A DNA stretch of 64,000 nucleotides from Trichosphaerium sp. ATCC 40318 (Eukaryota > Discosea > Flabellinia > Trichosidae). The stretch lies in NCBI GenBank assembly GCA_038496445.1, contig JALMLS010000585.1, positions 310,001 through 374,000 of the forward strand. Direction: 5' to 3'. The translations under genes and the position numbers were made by a program. Below are positions 1 through 11,200 of this stretch, piece after piece. How positions within the stretch are numbered: position 1 is the first letter of the stretch; every line of letters begins with the position of its first letter. The notes under the pieces are model-generated. The model saw only the letters and a program-made list of their open reading frames with translations. It was not told the origin of the DNA and made no database searches.

Positions 1-760
1 GTCGCACTAAACATTCATCTGCTTAAAGGTGTTCATCATCGACCTACTCTGACTAGAGTGACTGATGAATGCTTAAAAGCTTTGGGGGTGTTCACACTAT
101 TATACTGAGGTGCACAAAAATAACAGATGATGGCATTCATGCGCTCAAACGTGTTCACACAATTGGCCTTTCAAATACAAGTGTAACAGGTGACTGTTTC
201 TCTTCTTTGGCTTGTCCACACTATTGCTATTTCGAGTTGCCCTATTGCTACTGGTGTACAGAACTCAAAGGTGTTCATTCAATCTGCTTAGCTGAAAAAA
301 CCATCACAAACAAGGATCTATGCGCTCTTGCTGGTGTACATACCATTCACCTTACTGGCACATCAGTGACAGATGAAGGTATCAAATCGCTGGCTGGTGT
401 TTATAGTATTAACCTTGGCGTTGCCATCAAGTGACAGATGAAGGTATAAAAGCGCTTGCTGGAGTTCATTCTGCTACTCTTATTAATACATCAGTGACAG
501 ATGAAGGCATCAAAGCGCTTAAAGGTGTACATTGGATTAACCTCAGTGGTTGTACACAGATAACAGATTATGGCATCAAAGCATTAAAAGGAGTACAGGC
601 AATTACCCTCAGTAACACCAGTAAAAGATGAAGGCATTAAAGCGTTGAAAGGAGTTCATACAATTATCCTCAATCACACTTCAGTGACAGATGACGGTAT
701 TCAAGCACTAGCTGGAGTACACCAACAAACCATAAAGCTAGCATTGCAACAATTATAATT
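1..760 (+). pseudogene. Degenerate leucine-rich-repeat protein (3' part)
   Basis: The stretch encodes about ten repeats of roughly 21 residues with consensus VTDEGIKALKGVHTINLSGT, an LRR pattern of the type seen in protist and F-box-like LRR proteins. The reading frame breaks at least three times: near 85 (a base missing before GGVHTI), near 420-430 (the unit preceding the second VTDEGIKAL is shortened) and near 610-625. Repeat coding continues in the new frame each time and ends in TAA near 758. The 5' part lies outside the window. The breaks fall inside repeat units and lack GT/AG edges, so I read them as decay rather than introns. Sequencing error is the alternative. Confidence 0.7.
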
Positions 761-925
761 TTTTCGTATTTTACAAGATTTTTGCTAGTGCCATATTGAA
801 TCTGTGTCAGTAGAACTTTTTACGTATGGTACAGAAGGATTTTCTTCCCTCCAGTTTTCAGTCGTAGACGAGTAGTATGTCGTAATAACCGTAGTTTCTA
901 AGGTGTAAAAGTTACATGCTTGTAG

Positions 926-2257
926 TTAACAATTTAGGTTTTTGCTACATGATATTATTGTATTCGTACTTGGTTTGCAGCAACTGAAAACGTTTGAACC
1001 ATACATAAACAAGAACGTATTAAATATTGGGAATAGGATATGTGGTATTGATTCAAGCACTTCAAGAACAAACGGCTAAAAAAGTGTATGAGTTTCGAGC
1101 GTGTTGACGTTTTCTTTACATACAGTGTTTTCGTAATCAAGAAGCACGTAGACATATAACACTCCTGAGAATACATAGCATAATAGAAACGCAAGAGGGT
1201 ATCCAATAAGCTTTACAATAAGTGGTGCTAATAAATCCTTGGCACTGTTTACATTCATAGCTTTCTGGCAAAGAGGTTAATCGTGTAAACAAACCAATAA
1301 AGATTGAACGTACTCTGAAGTTCACAACGAAAAATAGCTCGTATATTGACAATGCGTTGAGTACAGCAATAAATATGAATGAAATAAAGAACGGGAATAC
1401 AGACACAAGCCCAAATAATCTATCGAGTTAATGACAGCGAGATATTGGTACAAACGTACAACTTATCTAAAAGAGACTGACCCTTCATGAAGCACCTATT
1501 AACAGCTGTTACTAACACCTTTGATATTACGTCACTTACCCACCCCAAGGCTCTCGACCATAAGTTCTTGTAGCAAAAGGTGCCAGAGCCATGACAAGAG
1601 GAAACACAAAAATGAAGAATAGTATAAAAGGCTCCGCAACCACAACTGTTTTCCTGTGCAAAACAGTCAACTTAAAAAACACGTGTTATATTTTAGCATG
1701 TGCGAGCACGTGATTTTAATACAATAAAAAAAATGTACACGTGATTTTACATGTAAAAGGTAAAAAAAATAAAAAAATGGATCACGTGATTTATGTACAC
1801 CGATAGATAAGCGTACTTGTACTTGATGCAGAAGAATATATTTACAGATATTGCTGTGACTACGAAAAATACTGTCAAGTGAGCACAAACAGCGAAATAA
1901 GCTGCCAAGGAGCAAAACGGTTCTAAAGTGTCTTTAGCAAAACTTTCAGGCATTCAAGCAAGTATAAGTCTAAGGTTGCTTGGTTTTGTGCGTACTAATA
2001 GTTTTTAGGGAGGATAGAGCGAATATTATTTCGCTAAGGCATAATACCCAATCTACAATCGATAAATACAATAGTAGACGCGTGGAAAAGTCTGTCATGT
2101 CTCTGTAGAAGAATAGAATCAAGAACATCCATGTTGCCAGTATTAAGGCTATAAGACCAACTACCACCGTAGAAAATAGGAAAAACTGTTCTTCGCTGAT
2201 AGCTACTAAGACTAACACCATATTGATGGCAACCTCAGCCGCAAAATTTATTTTCAT
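926..2257 (-). CDS. Seven-transmembrane receptor, cAMP-receptor-like (class E) GPCR
   Basis: The product is a plasma-membrane receptor expected to signal through heterotrimeric G proteins. Spliced by eye into about seven exons it gives seven hydrophobic helices. TM1 is near FLFSTVVVGLIALI, TM2 LLLYLSIVDWVLCL, TM3 AHLTVFFVVTAISVNIFFCI, TM4 ILFFIFVFPLVMALAPFATR followed by TYGREPWGG, TM5 FGLVSVFPFFISFIFIAVL, TM6 LIVKLIGYPLAFLLCYVF and TM7 PHILFPIFNTFLFMYGS. The TM2 'LYLSIVD' and the TM4/extracellular-loop 'TYG..W' pattern match Dictyostelium cAMP-receptor-like (Crl) proteins. Introns have GTACGC, GTACGT and GTAAGT donors; one between TM2 and TM3 begins at 1995. The N-terminus before TM1 is very short and the C-terminal tail is about 25 residues. 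The start lies 60 bp from the divergent G-alpha-like gene. The ligand cannot be inferred. Confidence 0.83.
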
Positions 2258-2317
2258 GAATTTTTTGAGTGGTCAAACTTAGGTTCACAACTTTTGCGGA
2301 TAGCGTGTGAGCACAGT
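2258..2317. promoter_or_regulatory. 60-bp divergent intergenic gap between receptor and G-alpha-like gene
   Basis: Only 60 bp separate the start codons of the GPCR (minus) and the G-alpha-like/BTB gene (plus), so both promoters and 5' leaders must lie in this gap or overlap. I see no clear TATA box. That a shared promoter drives both genes is inference from spacing alone. Confidence 0.5.
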
Positions 2318-4615
2318 ATGGGCAACTTCAAATCTAAAAAAAAGCCTCTAAATCAAAGACATCGTAAAGAGAATCAGAAACGTGTGCTACTCGTAGGTAT
2401 GACAGTGGTAGCTATTTATAGATAGCTACACAATTTTTTGTTGACGTTCGAAATAACATCAAACTTAGGACCTAGCATGAGTGGTACTTGTTCAGAATCG
2501 TTTTAGAGTTAATGTGATTTACCGAAAACGTGTTTAGGGAAATCAAAGCTTCTGTTGCAGTTTAGACTCTTAAAAGAGGAAAAATTAACCCCTAGGGACC
2601 ATCAGCATTACAATAACCTGGGTATATTATTTGTACAGAGGTTCTTACGAGTTTTATCTGCACAACCTGAATTTTCAACTGTGGACAGCGTAAGATACAT
2701 CTAAAGCACTAATTAGTAATATATGACATAAAATAGACGACACAAGATATGGTGAAGTCGTTTTTAGATATGAATGATTACACATGGACACAACAACACA
2801 TTGACGCTTTAAAACAGTATTAATATTTTTATTTTCTAAGTCAATCTCTTTGTGAACTAGGCTAGGTTGAAAGACAACGAAGAATTCATGAACATGATTT
2901 TGTATACTGACTTTAAATGTATCGTTTTATCCTGTAAGAAAAACATGAAAGCGTGAGTGGATTGTTAACATTATGATACCTTTGTTTTAACTTTTTTTTT
3001 TCTAAGCTACATTGATTCAATTTGCTCTCAAACTGCAGATTCTTTCGTTGTGACTTATGAACAAAGGCTTAACTACCATTCACATTCTGTCGGCATTTAT
3101 GAGCTAGAAGGTGAAGTTGATGGTACTGAATATAGATTGGGGGATGTTGGAGGTTTGTTTTTTAAAGTCTTTGTGTTTTCGACTTTTTTCTTTTCTGCAT
3201 ATCAAATCCTTCTAGGAAGTCGTATGGAGAGAAGACGGTGGATACATGTTTTATATGACATGGATTATTTAATCTATTGTATGTCTCTTGATAGGTGAGT
3301 GTCATATTGTGTTATGTAATTGACCCTCTCAAAAAGTTACTTGTACTACCTTTGGGAAGATGATACAATTAATGCGTTTGAAGAGTCATTGGAAATACTC
3401 AAAGGTCTAATACAAAGTTCAAATGTCAATGCTCCTATTGTCCTTGTATTGACAAAACTTGACTTGTTTGAGGAAGAGATACAAAACCATCCGGAAAAGT
3501 TTAGAGAGTTCTTCCCTGATTACAAAGGTACCAACCCGTTTACCCATGTAGCTTATACATATAATAGGAACAACAATGAATACATATGATTGTGCCATGC
3601 ACGTGTTCAATGTCATTTGTTCAAGACTAGATAACTCGGCATGTTTTCTTGGTGCTACTTTTACATCTATGATAGAAAATCCCAACGCGATATCATGTGT
3701 TTTAAGGCTAACCTCAGGGAAAGGAGACGTCAGTAGTGACACAGGAAAAGAATTTTCACCATGTAAGTATAATACTAAACCTTTCATAAATACACTAATC
3801 ATGCCATAGTATCATCCATCCAGCCTTTAATGTTTCCAAGAAAAACATCAACACTGTTCCTTGATGTTGCAAAATTAACCCAAGAAATATATGCCAACAT
3901 GAATGCAGATAATGCCTTTATTTGTTCCATACGCAAATACGGAGCTTGTAAACATAAATTCAAACTTCTAACATCCCTCAAAAAGCTGTACAAATCAGAG
4001 ACTCAAGACTTTGATATTAATACTGGCACAGATTGTATTAAATGTCACAAGGTTAGTCCCTCTTTTTTTTTGCTTCTACTTATGCAATTCAACTAGGCGA
4101 TATTGATGTGCCGAGCTACATTTTTTGAAGGAGCTATTCTTTCTAACAATCTTGGGACAAATGGTGACGACAATACAAGCATTAGCTTAGAAGAAGATGT
4201 GTTCATTATCAAAACTTTTATTCACTTTGCATACCTTGATGAAATACCTCCTAATCTTGATTTGGATACTCTATTGAAGCTCTTAAAATTCTCAGATAAG
4301 TATTGTATAGATTCCCTACAATCTGTTGTGATATTCTATGTTTTTAATCATAGTACACATGATAAGATTACTAACAGCGACGAAGATTATTATTATCTTT
4401 CAAAAATGAGCGAATTTCTTGAATATGGATTATTGGGATGCAACTCGTTAATCATTAGCAATATAACTTCCTGGTTTCTCTGTCAGGAATCTAAAAAGCT
4501 AAATATGTTTCTTAACAAACACAAGGATACTGTTGCAGTAAAGCATCTCTTAGATCGAACTGTTCTGGTGCTACAAAACACTGATGAACCTTCAGCAAAG
4601 AATATATCCAAATAG
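2318..4615 (+). CDS. G-alpha-like GTPase domain fused to a BTB/POZ domain
   Basis: The N-terminus MGNFKSKKK (potential N-myristoyl glycine plus basic patch) leads into KRVLLVG, as in G-alpha subunits. The helical-domain region is partly readable (WTQQHIDALKQ). Switch II reads YRLGDVGG and then, across an intron, SRMERRRWIHVLYDMDYLIY. G4 is VLVLTKLDLFEEE followed by FFPDYKG, and the G5 region is near GATFTSMIENPN. The frame continues through about 50 unassigned residues into HKAILMCRATFFEGAIL and a BTB fold ending in TAG at about 4615. Oddities: no GxGxxGKS P-loop follows VLLVG (2390-2420), the catalytic Gln after DVGG is Ser, and G4 is TKLD. Exons between 2400 and 3010 are only partly solved. 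It may be a GTPase-dead scaffold or a decaying gene. RhoBTB is a conceptual parallel, but the DVGG..RRRWIH motif is G-alpha-type. Confidence 0.65.
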
Positions 4616-4837
4616 GCATACAGACAATAACACTTCGCACAGTAATTAAAATACTCAGAATCAAGCAGTACACCAAGCTACGGCGTCTGTACTAAAAAGA
4701 GGCAATGGTTTTTTTTTTGAAGAAATTGTAGTTGTACTGTTGTCTACCAAGTTCCTAAATACACTTGTGAGGCTGAACGGGTGCTCTGCTTGGCTCTAGG
4801 AGTCGTTGTTTTCTGCTGTAAGCTTCTACCAATCAAA

Positions 4838-4909
4838 GCCTGTGTAGCTCAATGGCAGAGCAATGGCCTTCGAAGCCAGAGGTTGCGGGTTCGATCCCCG
4901 TCATAGGCT
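4838..4909 (+). tRNA. tRNA-Arg (anticodon TCG)
   Basis: The 72-nt cloverleaf has acceptor stem GCCTGTG/CATAGGC with one G-T pair, D-arm GCTC..GAGC, anticodon loop CTTCGAA (anticodon TCG, reading CGA) and T-arm GCGGG-TTCGATC-CCCGT. The A box (TAGCTCAATGG) and B box (GGTTCGATCCC) are intact, there is no intron, and a T-run at 4917-4920 can end RNA polymerase III transcription. The first anticodon-stem pair (A-G) is mismatched. Confidence 0.93.
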
Positions 4910-5009
4910 ATAATTGTTTTATTGCAAACCATAAAAGAAGCGCTCCACCTTCTAAACTAGCAAGCGTTGGGAGCTGTTGGTGATCGCAGCAAGTAGCAAG
5001 TCAACTTTT

Positions 5010-7770
5010 TTATTTTGTTGTTGAAACTACCGCATGAGACCACCGTTTACCGCCTGTACTTGAACCAGCGATCCCGCATATTATCATACTAGATAAGAAC
5101 TTGCTTTTGATACTAGGATGACCCCAGTCCGTTATCTTCCAAGGTAATCCACCCAACTTTCTTACAACCTAGATAATAATTATCAATGGAGATTTTGTTT
5201 AACGAAAAAGCGCCTCAGACGTGCCTGAATACATAACTTTTGTAGAGCTATATGGTTAAAGAGTACACTAAAAAGAACGATATATGAGCAAGAAAACTTT
5301 GATATAACAAAACCATGTGAAAGAAAATAGTACCTTGCATGAACACATTGAGAGACAACATTGTAATGGTCAAGTTTTTCCTTTATGACTCTATAGAGGT
5401 GATCGTTATCACCTTTTCTACCAGAAAAAATAACGAGAACAAATCTGTATTTGGCCCCGCTGTCAAGCTCTTTGTTCAACTTGCCTTCTAATCTAAAAAA
5501 GATATCTGATTAGTATCTTTTTTGTCAAACTTTTTCTCTTACTCATTATTTTTAAACACAACCACTTTAGTTTGGTCGTTAGCTATCATTCCATACTCTT
5601 TCATTTTTTTAAAAAAGCTATTCTCACTATTTTTAGCACGACTAGTGACAAAAACAATCCAAGGATCTCTATAGTCCAATCCCCTCGAAACGGTGTTTTG
5701 ATCCCAATGAGTTGTTTTGGGATCTACTTTTTTTGAATTGCGTGGCGCCATCTCTAGCCTAGATACAAACATTATTGTTGTTGGTATAAATAGGTGAACA
5801 ATTTTAAGTAAAACGCACGTGATTGGGTTAATATAAACACCGTCAAACTGTACAGGAGCATCCTCAATAGCAAAGTTCCATTCATTGAGATCTCCTCCCT
5901 TTGATTCGCGCAACATATTTGCATTGTTTTTTATGACATCATATCTGTGACGTGCATCAATCTTTGTTAAACTATCCATTTCTTTTATATCCTGTGGACT
6001 AACACTCCAATTAGGTACAAAAGCAACACTATTCCCATTGACCATTAGCACGTACCTTAGGTTACCAATGATAGTGCATAATTGAGGTAGGTACCTCGTA
6101 CTCTTGTCATTCTTTCTAGCTGGACTGCAAAAAAAGGTGAGAAAGAAGGAAGTGACCATTGGTGTATTTTACGCACACTATCAATGGTTGAGTAACATCA
6201 ATTTTTATTTTATATGTATTATAGTAGTACTCTTCAAAGGTAAGTGAGTTCTCATCCTCACTGTCAATTCTGAGTTCGTTCAATGGTATACGCTTGTGAA
6301 AGTCCAAGGATCTGTAAATCGAGAAGGTAAGTATGAAAATAAGGCAAAGGTAAGAAAACACCTACTCTGCAAAAAAAGATACTCTACGCTTGCCGTAGTT
6401 TGTCACCATTTGCTTATGACAAATGAAGTCCCTCAATTTTCTGTTGTGAGGAAGGTCATCAACCTTACCTATTGTATACAGTTAGCTTAAACATGTGGAA
6501 GTACAAGTACTAACCATATTCTTTGATTGTGTCCCACACAGTCTCTACAGGTAAGAAGTAAGTAACGTCACCTAGAGACAAGCAAAAAAAAAAACTCACG
6601 TGTTTTAAGACACTTGTAGATATTGTCAATAAATATTAAATCTACATCAGCGCAAACAAAACCACGCCCGCGGTAAGGTGCTGTTGCACCTTCATAAATA
6701 TCCATGTATCTCATTTTTTTCACTGGATTTTCCCTCAATTGGTCACGTCCTAATCTCAATGGAAATTTTTTGCCAAGCAGCTTAAACAAGAACAGTATTA
6801 GAACCTTATCTGCTCGTTAACTATGAATAAACGTACCATTCTCAGTATTGAGTTGATGATGTGGCTCCTAGCTGCAGCATTCGTATTAACATCAACTGTA
6901 GCTACATACTTGAACTCTAGGAAATAGTCTCTTTTTCCTGGGACACCTTTCAGTTGCGCATCTATAAAATGAATGAGTAGAGGACATGTTAATGTAAAAA
7001 AAATGAAAGCAAAGTAAAGTAGTACAGCGTGACCCCTCTTAAAAGCAAATGTGGCTGATATAAACGTACTTGGCAAGGTTGCATCTTCCTTTAGAAGATA
7101 CAAGTTTCTACCACCCATTATCCAACTACAAGATAACTAAATACACAATATCTAACACTTGCTAATACGCACGGGGTATTTGGTATATTGTTATTAATCC
7201 ATACTGAAACCAAGATTGAGAGTAGTCTCATCGAATAGATCATAGGCTAAAAAAACGTGGTAATCAAAAATGGATTAAACGAAAACACGTGCGTACCTGT
7301 ATTTCGATAGAATACATCTGTATTGCACATTTGGGCTTGATATGCACCTTGAATGCATTTGACACTAGCCACACAGTTTTGTTTGGCTCACATTTATACA
7401 AAAACGACTTTTTTACTTCATCTTCATCGACGTCATAATCTGAGTCGTAGTATGTATACTACATACAAGTAAGCAGAGAAAGACATTGTGTTCATTCGTA
7501 CCTCCGGCTCATATCTTATTCGGTCATATTTACCTTTAAAAAAAAAGTACATGACATAAAGGTGATGACTTAAAACTGTGGTTGAAAGAACACAAACGTA
7601 CCATCCAAATCGAGAGGCGGTAGTTGGCTTCTTCCAGGCCTTGGTCCTCGCCAACCGCCTCTACCACCTCTACCACCTCTACCACCTCGGCCGCTTCTGG
7701 CACCTCTATCACCCCCGCCTCTCTCTGGAGCTCTTCCTCGTGGGGGGTAGGGTTCGAACCTACGTGCCAT
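5010..7770 (-). CDS. Argonaute-family protein truncated inside PIWI
   Basis: The N-terminus MARRFEPYPPRGR leads into an RGG-rich tail (RGGRGGRGG), typical of AGO/PIWI proteins. The N domain follows (FKVHIKPKC..IQMYSIEIQ; MGGRNLYLL). The PAZ domain shows FEEYYYNTYKIKI and, downstream, STRYLPQLCTI. The linker/MID region (LNEWNFAIEDAPVQFDGVYI) is followed by the start of PIWI (LVIFSGRKGDNDHLYRVI..VVSQCVH; KLGGLPWKI). The frame then reads MIICGIAGSS and stops at TAA 5010-5012 after about 20 more residues. The family normally has MIxGIDVxH here, with the first catalytic Asp; this copy lacks that Asp and everything downstream, including the remaining catalytic residues. No further PIWI coding is visible in the 400 bp up to the BTB gene. 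It can be a guide-binding protein without slicer activity or a pseudogene. Donors GTACGT and GTAAGA support the exons. Confidence 0.8.
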
Positions 7771-8250
7771 ACTAATACGTTTTAGTGAGAAAAAACCGTT
7801 GGGAACAAGTTCACAAATTCGTACGTACGACTACCTTTTTGCTGTACACTTATTCCTGAAGCTGTTTACCGTTGACTCTATCGCAAACAGTGAGTAGTAC
7901 CTTTTAGCATTATGTCTCTAACGTACCTTCTTGGAGTGTGTATCACTCTAATATTGAGGTTTGGAGACCGCTAGTAACAAGTTGTGTCACTAAAATAAAC
8001 GGTTTTTGTTTACATAAGTCACTGTTAAGTTAAGGAGTACGAAACTTGTATTGTACACTTCATAACAAGCTTCTGAGAGTCTAAACTAAAAAAACGTGTT
8101 TCTTGAATTTGGAACCTGGAAGATTGTACTTGCTTTTTTTTTTGTTTATCGTTTATTATTATTCTACAAAGTTGTTTTGTACATGAGAATTGGAAAATTT
8201 GCTTATTCAAGCAAGCAACAAGAACAAAATCCTCATGTTTTTTTTTTGGT
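7771..8250. other. Intergenic: Argonaute upstream region and GDH 3' flank
   Basis: About 480 bp without a credible gene. It should contain the Argonaute promoter (both neighbours are transcribed leftwards) and the GDH terminator, but I see no distinct motif apart from T-rich stretches. Confidence 0.5.
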
Positions 8251-11200
8251 TTAATTGTATTTTTGCATAAACTCATAGAAAGAGAATTCACCTGGAGCTA
8301 ACCCGTAAGCATATACATACCGACTAGCTAAGTGAGCACTAAGTAGTGCAGCAATATAAGCTTCTGGTACACGCTCAACAACCTTATCAAGTCCAATAAG
8401 GTCAAGAAGAAGTTTTGGAATAGCTTCTTCAAGAACCTTTTGTTTTGTCTTAGGATTACTCCAAAGGGAAGACTCTGTTATTGTCTGGTTCAATGCATTA
8501 ATCTTTGCTGATACAGCATCAGATAGTACACACATTGGGCGACCAGATATTTGGTGCTCATTCCAGATACACTCGCTAAAAGAAGAAGTAAGAAAACAAT
8601 CCGATTTTTTTGAAGGAAAAAAAAAAGAAAGAAGAGATATTTTTGCTTTTCGGTTTGTGTTGAAAGTTACTCGTACAATTCATCTCTGGCATTATCCTCA
8701 ATACGTTTTTGTGTTTCTTTGACATAATCACCATAAAATTTAGGAGCGACACCATCCTTAACACACATATGCTAGAGCAAAAGGTTAATACTTTTCCTTT
8801 TGAAAAAGCAAAAAAAAAAAACATACTTCTTGATGCTCTTCATCAACTAGCGCAAGCGCTGCCAATACTTCCATTGAAGAAGATGTAACACCACCCTTAT
8901 TCGCAGATGCATCCTTCAATACTGGAATACCTTGTTCTTCAATCTTAAGTCTAGCTTCTTGAGTCAAGAACAAGTTGGCGCCCTCAACAATATTACTAAA
9001 GAGAGGCTTTCCATTGTTTCCAGTCAACACCTTAACAACATACGTCAGTACACCCTCAAAATGAATGACTTTGTAACGTACCTTGGAGACATTGTTGATG
9101 TTAATGGATTCAGGTCTACCGCCACAAGGAACGAAAAAGTCGCAAGCAGCGTATTTTGTCAAATGGAAGGTATTCCTCAAGGTCATACCGCTATGAACCT
9201 TTGTACCATCTGGTAGGGTAACATCCTTATCAGCAAGGAGTACAAGGAAACCATCTAGATGAATAAAGGTAAGATAAGGCGAAAAATAAAAAAAAGAAGA
9301 GAACGAGGCTCTTTTTGAGTTGCAAATTCTTCTCAAACAAGTTGTTCGTTTACGCTTTGTACGCACCTTTTGTTAGCTTGCTTCTGTCAAAGTGGTCAAC
9401 CATTTGTCTAGCTTTAGCTAATCTAACGATTTCTTCCTTGTTGATACCTTGTGGATCATACAAGACACCAGCACCATCAATGATGACTTTAGTCTTATCT
9501 TCTGATAACAAAATCTCATTTGAACCAAGATCTCCATCAGGTCCGCCTGTTTGTACTTTAAGTTGATCTTGTGCCTTTATACCCTTTTTGCGCATAATAC
9601 CAAGAACATATTGACGGACAGAGCGTGTAGTCATACCTGTACAAGACAATATTAGAATAAATCACTTTTGAGTTTTTTGGACTAAAAAAGTGACAGCGTC
9701 AACATACCGTATCTATCATGTGGAATACCGCCAAGAGATTCTGATTTACCAGTGGTAAAGGCAGTCCAGTATCTGTATCCTCGTGATTTAGCATGAAGAG
9801 CAGCCCAGTCCATGAGATCTAAATCAAAGTTGTCAGTTATAAAATCTTAAGAGACCTTTAGGATTTTTTTGAACGCACCGGCTGTTCCTTCATCAGGTCC
9901 ACAAAATACGTATTCGATTTTATCGTAGTGATTAACAATATCCTCATCACCATCACTCTCAGCGAGCAAGATATCAAGTATACTATCAATATACTTACGG
10001 AAAGCAACAGTAGCCTTGTCTTGGTGTGCCATTGACAACAGAATTGTACCTACAGATCAGTTAAGTCATAGAACAGCTTAAATTGGCCTCAAAAGAAAAA
10101 AAAACAACGAGTGTAGCTTACCCTTTGAACCACCTTCTGGGATATCCTTATTCTTTTTAAACTGAGTTAATGCGAGATTGTAATTCTCATCAAAGACTTT
10201 CTCCACATTTCTCAAGAATTGATGCTCATTTCTAGATTTGATCATACGAATACCACCACGAGCAATATCAGAGAATCTAATATGGAATCCTCTGAATTCT
10301 GCACCAATAAATTGGAATACAGCATAAGGAACCTCTGGGTAGTCATTCTCAAGGAAACTTGGTTCGAATCGAAGCTTTTAAAGAGATTAGAGGGTTGATT
10401 CTTTAGTTTTTGTAGATTGGCGTACCGAGAGTGCGGCTTTGTTTCTCTTATAGAAATTTGTGATTTGCAAGTGAGAGTTGAGGGTTAGGAAAGCCTAAAA
10501 GAAGAAATTAGAGAAAGTAGATACATATGCACTACGCACAGTCAAGATTTCTCTGTCTAGAACATCACCGACTTCACGATTAATTTTAGTGCAGATCTCG
10601 TCATTCCAAACAGGTTTTGGAGGTGTTTCACCGTTTGCGCGTGGCTTAAAGTGGTGCTCGAAATCAGCGTATAGTTCTTTAATCAGACCAACGTTGTTGA
10701 AGATAGCTTGTTTGCAACGACTCTACAAGTTCAGTTAATACCTCGTAGCTTAAAACAACTTATTCTATGTTACCTCAGTTGCTGCTTCACTTCTGATACG
10801 CTTACGAAGGCGAATCAAGCGATCTTTGTATGTAGGTTTATCACTTAACTCATCCCAAAGCAACTTAAACTCATCAGATTGTTTGTTTAAGAAATGGTAC
10901 GAGAATTTCCATCCGGCATAGGCGTATACGACCTTAAATAGTAGTTAGTTTAGTTGCTTTGTCTGTGAGGAATAAGGGCATACCTCTTCAGGTTGTAGTT
11001 GACCACCTTCTAATAGAGGGAAGAGGGATGTCCTCGGTAGAATGAACAAGAAGTTGACTTGAGTCATAAAGTTATCAACAGCAGGAAGAGAGCTCTCATC
11101 TTCACACTCAATGTAAAGCATGTATACGGAGATATCATTAGAGAAGTTCTCAACAAACTTTGACCTTGCTGTAAGCCCGTTAAGCTCCAAAAGAATGGAG

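Noticed and set aside
7745-7765. Perfect T-arm/B-box-like sequence GTAGGTTCGAACCCTAC at the Argonaute start
   Set aside because: No acceptor, D or anticodon stems fit around it, and the bases encode the conserved-looking start MARRFEPYP. I take it as chance.
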